From Pseudanabaena sp. M085S1SP2A07QC (GTDB lineage: Bacteria > Cyanobacteriota > Cyanobacteriia > Pseudanabaenales > Pseudanabaenaceae), in the NCBI GenBank assembly GCA_020404895.1, contig JADBWK010000004.1, forward strand, positions 45,506 to 109,505: DNA of 64,000 nucleotides, in the 5' to 3' direction. A program made the translations under genes and the position numbers. Of this stretch, positions 25,490-33,785 are shown piece by piece. The notes under the pieces were generated by a model that saw nothing but the letters and a program-made list of their open reading frames with translations, did no database searches and was not told where the DNA came from. Within the stretch, counting starts at the first letter, position 1. Every line of letters starts with the position of its first letter.

Positions 25490-26153
25490 TCACACTTGCG
25501 GGGTGACGAATTCGGGTGGTAGCGAAATCACTTCTGCACAATTCGGTGCGGCGATTACGGGTAGAATTGCTGTGTGTGAGTATGTCACTTTGCCATTGTG
25601 ATGATTGCGGGTATTACAACATTCGCACGATATTTTCGATGAGCTATGGTAATCGGTTCCATCCAAACAAATTAGTAAATTCTTTCCTAATCTTTCGTAT
25701 CGTTTCAGATGCTTTCCATTTTGCAGAAATTGATAGATTCTTTCAAATATAGCAATGTAAGCTTTGCTTAGGACATAAAACCCAAAAGATGGCAGAGCGA
25801 AGCTCTGCCATCTTTTGGGTTTTGAATTGTCCTATCTATCTCTTACGTTGCTATACAACGTTCACACTGTTAGCGCTAATTAGGTCAAGGATATTCCGTA
25901 TTTGTGGGTCACAGGGTATTTTATCTACTCCAAATATACTCTGAACGTTATCTTTTCCGCTTCGACTCTGCATTTGTCTTTGATATTCTAAAAATGATTG
26001 ACTTTGCATGAAAAACATGGAGAATGCTGACAATATAGCTTCGTCAATTTTAAATTTTGTCGCATTGCTTTTGCTTCTTGGGTCATTTATTTTCTTTATC
26101 CCCTCTCGCAGAAAATCTAAGAAAACGCTAAAAGCTAAGATCGTTGGTGGCAT
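25490..26153 (-). pseudogene. Transposase remnant interrupted by a 104-bp MITE
   Basis: Read on the minus strand, 26153 to 25856 encodes a transposase N terminus (DPRSKSNATKFKIDEAILSA, FGVDKIPCDPQIRNILD). At codon 100 it is broken by the 104-bp palindromic element. Removing 25750-25853 and one TA joins NSVNVV directly to FERIYQFLQNG in the same frame. It continues through LLICLDGTDYHSSSKIS, where LDGTDY probably holds a catalytic Asp of a DDE transposase. The frame ends at 25490 soon after SLPPEFVTPQ, so the C-terminal half is gone. The history is therefore truncation plus a separate MITE insertion. Confidence 0.85.
25748..25855. mobile_element. 104-bp TA-target MITE, copy 1
   Basis: The element body is 25750-25853, flanked by TA on both sides. 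Ends are TAGCAATGTAAG and, inverted, TAGCAACGTAAG. The centre is a hairpin starting AAAACCCAAAAGATGGCAGA with loop GAA. It is identical over all 104 bases to the copy at 30956-31059. It interrupts a transposase remnant. Confidence 0.93.
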
Positions 26154-26501
26154 TGACTGGCTCGGATTATCAATTTCGCTATATTTTAAGCCCTACCTTC
26201 ATCTAGTTATTTGTATCTGTGTTATTTGCTACTTTTTGAATTTGAAACCGCTGCTTGTTAAGATATATGTCCTTTTTTGTTAAGAAACGTGTGCGTTTGC
26301 CCTAACGACTTCTTAAATTAGTGGTTGAAATAATTAATACGAAAAATGGTGGCAAGTATTTTGTCTTGCTTTAATTCTGTCTAAGAATATGTGATCACAA
26401 CCTTGGATTTTGGTCAGTTAAACCGGGGGGGAATAAAAGCCATAGCTGAAGTCTTGTTCTTCCCTAAGCCCAAACTGACCAAAGCCCATCTTTTGCGACT
26501 A
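26154..26501. other. Gap without a convincing gene
   Basis: It contains the former upstream part of the transposase and AT-rich sequence. A pair of inverted TTTGGTCAGTT / AACTGACCAAA sites (about 26409 and 26472) could be a decayed element end. Open frames here have no recognisable protein character. Confidence 0.4.
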
Positions 26502-26603
26502 TCCCAAAACACAAAATTATGCCATTTTGTGTTTTTACCCCCTTTACAGGTTTTGGTCTTTAATTCACAGAAGTGTGGCAAAACTTCTGTGAATTGGGAT
26601 TAC
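26500..26603. mobile_element. ~100-bp modular MITE, ATACCAA family, copy 2
   Basis: Body 26502-26601 flanked by TA. Ends TCCCAAAACAC and TTGGGAT. It has the same module order as the copy at 10785, including the TTCACAGAAGTGTGG / CTTCTGTGAATT hairpin. Confidence 0.8.
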
Positions 26604-26620
26604 ATCAATCCAGAAGCACC

Positions 26621-26669
26621 CAAAAAAGAATGATAGCGGCGCTTTGCGCCGCCATCATTCTTTTTTGGA
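26621..26669. repeat. 23-bp-arm palindrome
   Basis: CCAAAAAAGAATGATAGCGG onward with a GCGC-TTT-GCGC centre and one mismatch. It lies near the 3' end of psb28 read from the minus strand and could terminate it. Confidence 0.6.
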
Positions 26670-26736
26670 AATCTTTTTCTTTCTCCTTTATAACGAGAGA
26701 GCTAGTGTGGAAATCTTAAATAAGAAATCACCTAAT

Positions 26737-27081
26737 TTAAGAAGGCTGGTTAAGACTCATGCCATTCGACTCAGCATAACGATTCATAAATCTTAAAAAC
26801 CTTTGCCAATCGCGATCGCCCTCGATTTTATAAATTGCTTCGATCCCCGCTGGTTTACCATTGATAAATTTGGCGTTGACATTACGGGTAATCATCTCGC
26901 CTTCCTCATCAATCATATACATCCCTAAAATCTCGTTAGTGGAAGCATTTTCGCCAGTCATACAGTTAAGCGCATCGAAGATAAACACAGCAACACTGGT
27001 ATCTCCATCTTTAGATCTTGTAATCTTTACATCTGTTGCTTCTTCATCTATGCCGCGTGTTAACTGTAGCTTTGCTGTCAT
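26737..27081 (-). CDS. psb28: Photosystem II assembly protein Psb28
   Basis: A 114-residue Psb28-family protein: MTAKLQLTRGIDEEATDVKITRS, then GMYMIDEEGEMITRNVNAKFINGKP (about 60-84) and the conserved end WQRFLRFMNRYAESNGM. Psb28 binds CP47-containing PSII assembly intermediates on the cytoplasmic side of the thylakoid. The central FDALNCMTGENASTNE stretch is less conserved, so it could be the Psb28-2 paralogue. The ATG at 27081 is preferred to an in-frame ATG at 27102. The gene stands alone. Confidence 0.92.
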   Translation of the reverse strand: MTAKLQLTRGIDEEATDVKITRSKDGDTSVAVFIFDALNCMTGENASTNEILGMYMIDEEGEMITRNVNAKFINGKPAGIEAIYKIEGDRDWQRFLRFMNRYAESNGMSLNQPS

Positions 27082-27208
27082 TTTGTTAAACCTTGATTTC
27101 AAATTTTGAAAAAACTTTTTAAAAGTATATTTGTATTAACATAACTCAAAAGCAATGCCTATGGATAGCAAATGCATTGCTTTGCACTATATTTACTTGG
27201 TTTACGAC

Positions 27209-28081
27209 TTAATCAAATACAACAGTTCTCAGTCCTAGCCCTGAGCTAGCCGATTGTCCATAAATTAATACACGGTTTTCTAAATGTTGTCTGACAGCTC
27301 TGGCTAGCACAATACGCTCTAGGTCTTTGCCTTTGCGAATCAGATCGGTAACCGAATCACGATGAGAAACCCGAATCACATCTTGTTCGATAATTGGGCC
27401 CTCATCTAGCTCTTCAGTTACATAATGAGCAGTCGCCCCGATAATTTTCACCCCGCGCTTATAGGCGCGGTGATAAGGATTTGCCCCCGCAAAGGCTGGT
27501 AAGAATGAATGATGAATATTAATTACCTGCGAGAACTGAGAGAGAAATTCTGGACTCAAAACTTGCATATATTTTGCCAGAACGACCAGATCAATCTTGT
27601 ATTGCTTGAGTAAGGCGAGTTGCTGTTTTTCCTGCTCCAACTTATTCTCAGGTGCGATCGCAATGTGATGGTAATTAATCCCAAAGTTATGCGCAACTTT
27701 TTCTAAATCAGGATGATTGCTAATTACTACAGGTATTACAGCCGATAGTTCATGCGATCGCTGCCGCAAAATCAAGTCATAGAGGCAATGATCTTGTTTC
27801 GAGACAAAAATGGCAATACGGCTCACATAATCAGAAAACTGAATGCTCCATTTGGCTTTTATCTCGGTTGCTAATTTCTCGAAAGTCGGCACAATTTCTT
27901 CTCTTGCAAGATCAAATGTTTCTAACTCCCACTCAACCCGCATCAAAAACAGTCCAGCCGTATTATCCGAATGTTGATCAGCATGGAGAATATTGCCATC
28001 ATGGGAAAACACCCAATCTGAAATTTTTGCCACTAAGCCTTTTTGGTCAGGACAAGAGACAAGTAGAGTCGCAGTAGTCAT
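27209..28081 (-). CDS. purU: Formyltetrahydrofolate deformylase
   Basis: PurU releases formate from 10-formyl-THF, balancing one-carbon units and purine synthesis. From the ATG at 28081 there are 290 residues. An N-terminal ACT domain (about 1-80, LLVSCPDQKGLVAKISDWVF) precedes a formyltransferase fold with INIHHSFLPAFAGANPYHRA (about 217-236) and GATAHYVTEELDEGPIIEQD. A second ATG nine bases upstream is possible, but AAAGG is better placed for 28081. It is complete. Confidence 0.95.
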   Translation of the reverse strand: MTTATLLVSCPDQKGLVAKISDWVFSHDGNILHADQHSDNTAGLFLMRVEWELETFDLAREEIVPTFEKLATEIKAKWSIQFSDYVSRIAIFVSKQDHCLYDLILRQRSHELSAVIPVVISNHPDLEKVAHNFGINYHHIAIAPENKLEQEKQQLALLKQYKIDLVVLAKYMQVLSPEFLSQFSQVINIHHSFLPAFAGANPYHRAYKRGVKIIGATAHYVTEELDEGPIIEQDVIRVSHRDSVTDLIRKGKDLERIVLARAVRQHLENRVLIYGQSASSGLGLRTVVFD

Positions 28082-28126
28082 AGTGTTCATCGCCTTTCTA
28101 CGGCGCTTTGCGTTTATGTAAAAATA

Positions 28127-28177
28127 CAACAGTTTTGTTAAATCTATTGCTTGGCAATAGATTTAACAAAACTGTTG
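28127..28177. terminator. Perfect 24-bp-arm palindrome over the atl stop codon
   Basis: CAACAGTTTTGTTAAATCTA onward, TTG loop closed by TTGC/GCAA, then the exact complement. It contains the last codons (FVKSIAKQ) of the alkyltransferase-like gene. Confidence 0.75.
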
Positions 28178-28506
28178 AGGTTTGGTTGCCATAGATATTT
28201 TTGCAGATTAATCTTACCTTCTTCATTAAAGCTAATTCCTTCGTTTTCCAATAGCGATCGCTGCAAATAGTCTGTACCAAATCTTAAAGGCGAAAGTGAA
28301 ATTTCACCCTTAGCATTGACAACACGCTGCCAAGGAATATCTGAAGTTTTCATGTCAACTCGATAGAGAGCATAGCCAACTAAACGGGCTTTTCCTGCCA
28401 AACTTGCCAGTTCTGCAACTTGCCCATAGGTAGCAACTGTTCCTAAAGGAATTTGTCGGACAATTTCATAAATGCGATCGTAAGTTGTTTGGGTATTACT
28501 ACTCAT
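28144..28506 (-). CDS. Alkyltransferase-like (ATL) protein, MGMT family
   Basis: A 120-residue protein of the O6-alkylguanine transferase DNA-binding domain family: GTVATYGQVAELASLAGKAR and YALYRV. The active-site PCHRV of MGMT is replaced by PWQRVV (about 58-63), so the alkyl-accepting cysteine is a tryptophan. This is diagnostic of ATL proteins, which bind O6-alkylguanine and hand the lesion to nucleotide excision repair. The last eight codons lie in a perfect palindrome. It is complete, with an ATG at 28506. Confidence 0.92.
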   Translation of the reverse strand: MSSNTQTTYDRIYEIVRQIPLGTVATYGQVAELASLAGKARLVGYALYRVDMKTSDIPWQRVVNAKGEISLSPLRFGTDYLQRSLLENEGISFNEEGKINLQKYLWQPNLNSFVKSIAKQ

Positions 28507-28635
28507 GGCTGTTGACTATAGTGCGAATTTATACGCTTTACAGATTTAGTGACCTGAGTCACTTCCAATTCCGTAAAACTTTAGCTATGATGTTAAATGT
28601 CAAATCATCAAGACATTTGCACTGGAGAAACTTCA

Positions 28636-28947
28636 ATGCTAGCGGCGGAATGTATCGATTCCAGAGCACCTATAAATATTGAGGAAAAGCGACGAACGAC
28701 TACACGCATTGCTATGCGCGTACCGAGAAGCTGCTTCGGGGAACCAATTATTTCTCGCCTCTCTTGTGAACATGGATTAACGGTGACCATTATTGCGGCA
28801 CTTCTTGGCGAAAGTCCAGAAGATGACGGCTGGTTTACCTTGGAGCTTACTGGAACAACACAGCAGATTCAAAGCGGAATCATTTATCTAGAAGAGCTAG
28901 ATTTAGAAATTTGGGATAAAACGGCTGTCGAAGACGAAAGCTGGTAA
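28636..28947 (+). CDS. NIL domain protein
   Basis: A 103-residue protein with an NIL-like ferredoxin fold: RTTTRIAMRVPRSCFGEPII, then LSCEHGLTVTIIAALLGESPEDDGWFTLELTG and the IQSGIIYLEELDLEIW end. NIL domains bind ligands at the C terminus of methionine importers. Small stand-alone copies are conserved in cyanobacteria with unknown function. The ATG at 28636 is preferred to one at 28597. It is followed directly by a strong terminator hairpin. Confidence 0.82.
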   Translation: MLAAECIDSRAPINIEEKRRTTTRIAMRVPRSCFGEPIISRLSCEHGLTVTIIAALLGESPEDDGWFTLELTGTTQQIQSGIIYLEELDLEIWDKTAVEDESW

Positions 28948-28985
28948 AAAACAAAAAGGCTTGCTTAGCAAGCCTTTTTGTTTTT
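28947..28985. terminator. Perfect 18-bp-arm terminator
   Basis: AAAAACAAAAAGGCTTGC, TTA, then the exact complement ending in a T run. It overlaps the stop codon region of the NIL gene. Confidence 0.8.
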
Positions 28986-29067
28986 GATTTTACGTGGAAC
29001 TAAGATGCTAAATCTATTGCTGCCAGCCCTAGACCTAGGCTATAAAAAACCCTTCCCAAGTAACATC

Positions 29068-29107
29068 AGTAACTAAACAATGGGCTTAAGCCCATTGTTT
29101 AGTTACT
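29068..29107. terminator. Perfect 40-bp palindrome over the peroxiredoxin stop
   Basis: AGTAACTAAACAATGGGCTT followed by its exact complement with no loop. It includes the stop codon of the peroxiredoxin gene. Confidence 0.75.
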
Positions 29108-29744
29108 TGTTGGGCTGAGGAGTCATACGCAAGTATGGCTTGATGGGATTGAAACCTTTAGGGAATTTGGTCTTAGCTTCTTCGTTAGAAACTGAAGGCA
29201 CAATTACGCAATCATCGCCATCTTTCCAGTTAGCAGGTGTAGCGACGCTGTAATTGTCGGTAAGTTGTAACGAGTCAATTACGCGCAAGATCTCGTCAAA
29301 GTTACGACCTGTGCTAGCAGGATAGGTCAAGCTGAGGCGAAGTTTCTTGTTGGAGTCAATGATAAACACCGATCGCACGGTCAAGGTATTACCTGTTGCC
29401 GAATTAGGGTGAATCATGTCATAAAGTTCAGAAACTTTTTTGTCTTCATCAGCAAGAATTGGGTAGTTAAGGGTAGCATTTTGAGTCTCTTCGATATCTC
29501 CAACCCATCCTTTGTGGGACTCAACGCCATCGACGCTCAAGGCGATCGCCTTAATATTGCGCTTATCAAATTCTGGCTTGAGCTTAGCAACCGTGCCTAG
29601 CTCGGTGGTGCAAACTGGAGTGAAATCTTTGGGGTGAGAAAATAGAATCGCCCATTGATCGCCGATCCAATCATGGAAATTAATTACGCCGTCGGTGGAG
29701 TCTTGAGTAAAATCGGGTACGGTATCGCCTAAACGAAGTGTCAT
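29103..29744 (-). CDS. 1-Cys peroxiredoxin (Prx6 type)
   Basis: A 213-residue AhpC/TSA protein: MTLRLGDTVPDFTQDSTDG, catalytic PVCTTELG (peroxidatic Cys about residue 45) and the Prx6-type C-terminal domain (SVATPANWKDGDDCVIVPS, GFNPIKPYLRMTPQP). No resolving cysteine in the usual 2-Cys position is seen; DDCVIV is a second cysteine. It reduces peroxides using an external thiol. The ATG at 29744 is preferred to an in-frame start at 29798. Confidence 0.94.
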   Translation of the reverse strand: MTLRLGDTVPDFTQDSTDGVINFHDWIGDQWAILFSHPKDFTPVCTTELGTVAKLKPEFDKRNIKAIALSVDGVESHKGWVGDIEETQNATLNYPILADEDKKVSELYDMIHPNSATGNTLTVRSVFIIDSNKKLRLSLTYPASTGRNFDEILRVIDSLQLTDNYSVATPANWKDGDDCVIVPSVSNEEAKTKFPKGFNPIKPYLRMTPQPNK

Positions 29745-29865
29745 AGTTTTAGTTTGCTGTTTGAGTTCAGTCTTATTTGTTACAAATCTAAGATACAAGA
29801 ATACAGGAAAAACTGCTAGCCCTATAGGGCGGTATTCCCATCGCTTTACTGTAGATTATGACATG

Positions 29866-29916
29866 AAACTGATAAATTAGAGATAGTGCAAAGCACTATC
29901 TCTAATTTATCAGTTT
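29866..29916. repeat. Perfect 24-bp-arm palindrome
   Basis: AAACTGATAAATTAGAGATA onward, AAA loop closed by GTGC/GCAC, exact complement. It lies upstream of both the peroxiredoxin gene and the tRNA-Leu gene, not at a gene end. Confidence 0.7.
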
Positions 29917-30036
29917 TGATTATTGACATTGTGCAATCTTTACAGGAAACTTAATAACTGCCAGTTAGATGCTTACGCTATTTAAATTCGTCAGCTAAAA
30001 GCTAATACCTAATAGCTAAATCTCAAAATACTAATC

Positions 30037-30118
30037 GCGGAACTGGCGGAATTGGTAGACGCGCATGTTTCAGGTACATGTGTTGAAAGACTTGGGGGTT
30101 CAAGTCCCCCGTTCCGCA
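30037..30118 (+). tRNA. tRNA-Leu (CAG)
   Basis: An 82-base class II tRNA. The acceptor stem GCGGAAC pairs with GTTCCGC, and the D-arm contains GGTAGACGCG. The anticodon stem CATGT/ACATG encloses loop TTCAGGT with anticodon CAG. A long variable arm follows, and the T arm carries GGTTCAAGTCC. Discriminator base A; the 3' CCA is not encoded. A hairpin follows immediately. Confidence 0.96.
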
Positions 30119-30127
30119 TTAATCAGT

Positions 30128-30156
30128 AAAAAAGGCTTGCCATGCGAGCCTTTTTT
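30128..30156 (+). terminator. Terminator of tRNA-Leu
   Basis: AAAAAAGGCTTGC, CAT, GCGAGCCTTTTTT: a G/C stem with one mismatch followed by a T run, 10 bases after the tRNA. Confidence 0.75.
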
Positions 30157-30832
30157 ATGACCGAAAGATGATCGCTTGATTACCGCCTTTTTGTAATTCG
30201 TAGGGGACTTGGATGATTTCCGAGTTAATTCCTTCTTTGGGTAATGTGCTAGATATTTCATCAATATAGGGCGATCGCGCTTGGGCAAGAGTTAATAGTG
30301 GAAATATTCTGACTTCTTCAGCAATGCGGCATAGCTCACGGATTGAGTCTAAATGGAATTCAAAACTGAGATGCTCAGAATAGAGAAACAGAAAATGTGA
30401 ACATAGCGCAAGCTGGAATTGCTTGTCTTGAAAATCTAATTTTGGCAATTCAGCGTTAAGATATCTACCTGCGATTTTGCCATGATCGTAATCTTCGAGA
30501 AATAGAGAAATAGCTTTCTCACGATTTGCGCGTAAATCTTCAGGGGACTTGTGATAGCTCCAGACCCAGTTATTTGGTGTATTGCGAACCTGCTCGATAA
30601 TGGTATCTACGCAAGCATCAAAGCGACTTTTAATTTCTGTACCTGTAAATTGATAAATCGGATCGATAGATGTAACTTGATAACCTGCGGCAGTCATTTC
30701 GGCATTAAAGCTTGCTGGCCCGTCACCGATGCCAATTACGGATTTAAAGCGATCGCTTTCCGTAAGCGCAAACATCAACTCATATTCAGTTTTAGACCGT
30801 CCAAACGGGACAACGCGATCTAAGATCATCAT
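30155..30832 (-). CDS. SAM-dependent methyltransferase-like protein
   Basis: A 225-residue protein with IGIGDGPASFNAEMTAAGYQ (about 33-52) as a likely SAM-binding motif I, an acidic SIDPIY at the end of strand 2, and QLALCSHFLFLYSEHLSFEF (about 140-159). The pattern fits small class I methyltransferase-like proteins conserved in cyanobacteria. The substrate is unknown. It ends within the terminator of tRNA-Leu. Two adjacent ATG codons are possible starts. Confidence 0.72.
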   Translation of the reverse strand: MMILDRVVPFGRSKTEYELMFALTESDRFKSVIGIGDGPASFNAEMTAAGYQVTSIDPIYQFTGTEIKSRFDACVDTIIEQVRNTPNNWVWSYHKSPEDLRANREKAISLFLEDYDHGKIAGRYLNAELPKLDFQDKQFQLALCSHFLFLYSEHLSFEFHLDSIRELCRIAEEVRIFPLLTLAQARSPYIDEISSTLPKEGINSEIIQVPYELQKGGNQAIIFRS

Positions 30833-30864
30833 GATTTATAGCTAAGGTATAGTTTTGACTGATT

Positions 30865-31558
30865 TTATCTTGGTGCTTTATGCCATCCACTAGCGATCGC
30901 CTCAGACTCAGAACAAAACCATTTCTCTCCTTTGCTTCCATCAATGTTGGTTGTATAGCAATGTAAGCTTTGCTTAGGACATAAAACCCAAAAGATGGCA
31001 GAGCGAAGCTCTGCCATCTTTTGGGTTTTGAATTGTCCTATCTATCTCTTACGTTGCTATAGCATAATCTTCCATATTCGGCAGGTGATAAAGCTTGTCC
31101 CCTGTATTCACTGAAATATTGCCTTTAATATTGCAACCACGCACAAAGTTAGTCACAGGAGAAATTGAGCTAATTCCTAAACCAATCAAAAATATTACAG
31201 GTAATACATTCTGTATACCTTTACGCATATCGCGTTTGTTGGTTTGGGTATTGCTATTTATGCGGTTACCTGTAGATTGCTTATTAGCGGTTTGGCTAGA
31301 ATTACGAGATCTTTGATTTGATACTGTGGGTTGGTTGATAACACCTTGAATTGAGGCTTTAGAAGCCCGTATTTTTCCATTGGCTTCAGTAGCTTTTTCG
31401 TAAAAGATAGTATCTCCCACTACAGGGCGACGACTAGCCCCTTTTAATACGCTTATATGTAGGAAAACTTCTTTACTGCCATCATCAGGTTTAATAAATC
31501 CAAACCCTCGATCATCTTTCCAAGTAGTTAATTGCCCCTGACAGGAAAAAGATTGCAT
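30865..31558 (-). pseudogene. Cold-shock-domain membrane protein truncated by a MITE
   Basis: The current frame (31558-31049) gives 169 residues. An N-terminal cold-shock domain (QGQLTTWKDDRGFGFIKPDD, KEVFLHISVLKGASRRP) is followed by a polar linker, one TM segment (about 118-133) and RGCNIKGNISVNTGDKLYHL. The frame then enters the 104-bp MITE and stops. Removing 30956-31059 and one TA restores MEDYATTNIDGSKGEKWFCS and then SESEAIASGWHKAPR, ending at 30865 (195 residues). That restored tail is the small Cys-rich domain often found with nucleases and cold-shock proteins. The truncated protein may still be made. Confidence 0.9.
30954..31061. mobile_element. 104-bp TA-target MITE, copy 2
   Basis: Body 30956-31059 with TA on each side. 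It is identical to the copy at 25750-25853 over the full 104 bases. It supplies the premature stop codon of the cold-shock-domain gene. Confidence 0.93.
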
Positions 31559-31629
31559 AAAATATCGTTATTTAGTCTTATTTCTAGATTAACCCAAAAT
31601 GACAGCTTAGATTGCCAAGAAAAATATAA

Positions 31630-31664
31630 AAAATGCAGACGATATATTGTATCGTCTGCATTTT
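31630..31664. terminator. Hairpin after ftsH
   Basis: Fifteen-base perfect arms (AAAATGCAGACGATA) with a 5-base loop, 40 bases past the ftsH stop on the minus strand. Confidence 0.7.
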
Positions 31665-31706
31665 ATGAAAATTAATTCAAAGTAGTTGTTTTTAGAGCAG
31701 TTTTAA

Positions 31707-33623
31707 TTACAAAGCTGCTGACAACTTCAAATCACTGGTTTCCAAAATCTGTTGTAGCTCTTCAGCATCAACGGTTTCGCGCTCAATTAAATCATGAGCA
31801 ATCTTATCCAAAACATGACGGTTATCAACTAGAAGTTGCTTGGCACGACGATAAGCATCAGCCACTAAAATACCAACTTCTTCATCGATAGTTGCAGCAG
31901 TTTCTTCTGAAAAATCACGCTCAGCAGCAATGTCACGCCCGAGGAACATATTGCCATTGGAACGACCAAGAGCAACAGGTCCAAGCTTATCGCTCATTCC
32001 AAAACGCATTACCATTTGACGAGCAGTCGAAGCAACTTGTTGAAGATCGCTAGATGCACCAGTAGTAACTTCCTCATCACCAAAGACGATTTCTTCAGCG
32101 ATGCGACCACCGAGGGCAACGGCCATCTGGTTTTGCAAATAGGCGCGGCTTTGCATTCTTTCTTCAGTAGGCAAGAACCATGTCAAACCACCAGCACGAC
32201 CGCGAGGAATGATCGTTACCTTTTGGATTGCGTCATAGTCGGGCATCAATGCTCCAACCAGAGCATGACCTGCTTCATGGTAAGCAACTAATTCTTTTCG
32301 CTTTTCGCTCATCACGCGATCTTTTTTCTCAGGTCCAACCAAGACGCGATCGACGGCATCATTGATTTCATCCATCGAGATCTCAGTCAGGTTACGACGA
32401 GCCGCAAGAATAGCTGCTTCGTTCAAGAGGTTAGATAAGTCAGCACCTGTAAATCCGGGGGTACGACGGGCAATCTTTTCAAGATCTACATCCTTAGATA
32501 GAGTCTTGCCGCGTGCATGGACTCCGAGAATTTCAAGACGACCTGCAAAGTCGGGACGATCAACAACTACTTGGCGATCAAAACGACCTGGACGTAGTAA
32601 TGCTGCATCCAATACATCAGGACGGTTAGTTGCGGCAACAATGATGATGCCTGTGTTACCTTCAAAGCCATCCATTTCGGTGAGCAATTGGTTCAAGGTT
32701 TGCTCGCGCTCATCGTTACCACCACCAAGCCCAGCGCCACGCTGACGACCGACTGCATCAATTTCATCGATGAAGACGATACAAGGGGCATTAGCCTTTG
32801 CTTGCTCGAATAGGTCACGTACACGGGATGCACCCACACCGACGAACATTTCGACGAATTCGGAACCAGAAATACTGAAGAAAGGTACGCCAGCTTCACC
32901 TGCAACCGCACGGGCTAGCAAGGTTTTACCAGTACCAGGGGGGCCAACTAGTAATACGCCTTTGGGAATCTTTGCGCCGACAGCAGTGAAGCGATCGGGG
33001 TTTTTGAGGAAATCTACGACTTCAGTAAGTTCAAATTTGGCTTGCTCAATACCAGCCACATCAGTGAAAGTTACTTGGGTTTGAGGCTCCATTTGCACAC
33101 GAGCGCGAGATTTGCCAAAGTTCATGGCTTGATTGCCAGGTCCAGATTGAGCACGGCGTAGTAAGAAAAATAAACCGACTAATAGCAAAATTGGCAAAAT
33201 CAAGCTGCTTAAGGTTTGCACTAAAGCACCGTCAGTGCGACGAGGGGCAACATCTAGCTCAATGTTATTTTCTCTAACAGTTTTAGTAAACTCAGGGTCG
33301 TTAGGCAGATTTACGCGAACTTTTTTCTTGCCTTCAGGACCACCAGGTACTGTCACTTCCGCAAAAGAGCGATCAGGACTGAGGGTAATTCTGGAGACAC
33401 CCGCTGGTTTCTTTCTGACTTCTTCGATTAGCTTTGTATAGCGCCATTCCCCTTGAGTAGCTGGCTGACTATCGAGCAGGGTTGTCCCTAAGGTAATGAC
33501 GACAATGCCAAGCAGTGCGTACAAACCAAAATTTTTCCACTTTTTATTATTATTGTCGTTTTTATTATTGCTTTTCACTACTACTGCTCCACCAATAGAG
33601 GTGTTCTTAGACGATTTTGCCAA
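31707..33623 (-). CDS. ftsH: ATP-dependent zinc metalloprotease FtsH
   Basis: The 638-residue membrane protease has TM1 at about 30-47, a lumenal/periplasmic domain, and TM2 at about 139-159. An AAA module carries Walker [12 protein letters not shown] (about 224), Walker [10 protein letters not shown] and the SRH region. The zinc protease has HEAGH at about 446. In cyanobacteria FtsH complexes degrade damaged D1 and other membrane proteins. Which of the usual four paralogues this is cannot be set without alignment. It is complete; the N-terminal 25 residues are Lys/Asn-rich. Confidence 0.96.
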   Translation of the reverse strand: MAKSSKNTSIGGAVVVKSNNKNDNNNKKWKNFGLYALLGIVVITLGTTLLDSQPATQGEWRYTKLIEEVRKKPAGVSRITLSPDRSFAEVTVPGGPEGKKKVRVNLPNDPEFTKTVRENNIELDVAPRRTDGALVQTLSSLILPILLLVGLFFLLRRAQSGPGNQAMNFGKSRARVQMEPQTQVTFTDVAGIEQAKFELTEVVDFLKNPDRFTAVGAKIPKGVLLVGPPGTGKTLLARAVAGEAGVPFFSISGSEFVEMFVGVGASRVRDLFEQAKANAPCIVFIDEIDAVGRQRGAGLGGGNDEREQTLNQLLTEMDGFEGNTGIIIVAATNRPDVLDAALLRPGRFDRQVVVDRPDFAGRLEILGVHARGKTLSKDVDLEKIARRTPGFTGADLSNLLNEAAILAARRNLTEISMDEINDAVDRVLVGPEKKDRVMSEKRKELVAYHEAGHALVGALMPDYDAIQKVTIIPRGRAGGLTWFLPTEERMQSRAYLQNQMAVALGGRIAEEIVFGDEEVTTGASSDLQQVASTARQMVMRFGMSDKLGPVALGRSNGNMFLGRDIAAERDFSEETAATIDEEVGILVADAYRRAKQLLVDNRHVLDKIAHDLIERETVDAEELQQILETSDLKLSAAL

Positions 33624-33717
33624 GAACGAATGATTTAATTAATTAATCTTAACGCAAGCAGTCTAGGATCTGTCCAAGTCACCCCAGAATCCCTCTTTAG
33701 ATCGATAATATGGTCAT

Positions 33718-33760
33718 CACAACAAGAGGAGAGTTACTGCGCAAATCTCCTCTTGTTGTG
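33718..33760. repeat. 15-bp-arm inverted repeat upstream of fmt
   Basis: CACAACAAGAGGAGA, a 13-base loop, and the exact complement. It lies between divergent ftsH and fmt, 26 bases before the fmt ATG, so it could be an operator or leader hairpin. Confidence 0.55.
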
Positions 33761-33785
33761 TATAAAAACGAAAATAGTTAAAAAT

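Noticed and set aside
25516..25752. Plus-strand 78-codon frame
   Set aside because: It is the complement of the 3' part of the transposase pseudogene.
26008..26283. Plus-strand 91-codon hydrophobic frame
   Set aside because: It lies antisense to the transposase remnant, which is clearly the real coding strand; the hydrophobic look comes from the complement.
26391..26633. Plus-strand 80-codon frame
   Set aside because: It runs through the ATACCAA-family MITE and has no recognisable similarity.
29866..30037. Attachment site at tRNA-Leu
   Set aside because: No integrase and no duplicated 3' tRNA segment is visible; the nearby MITE uses TA targets and is unrelated to the tRNA.
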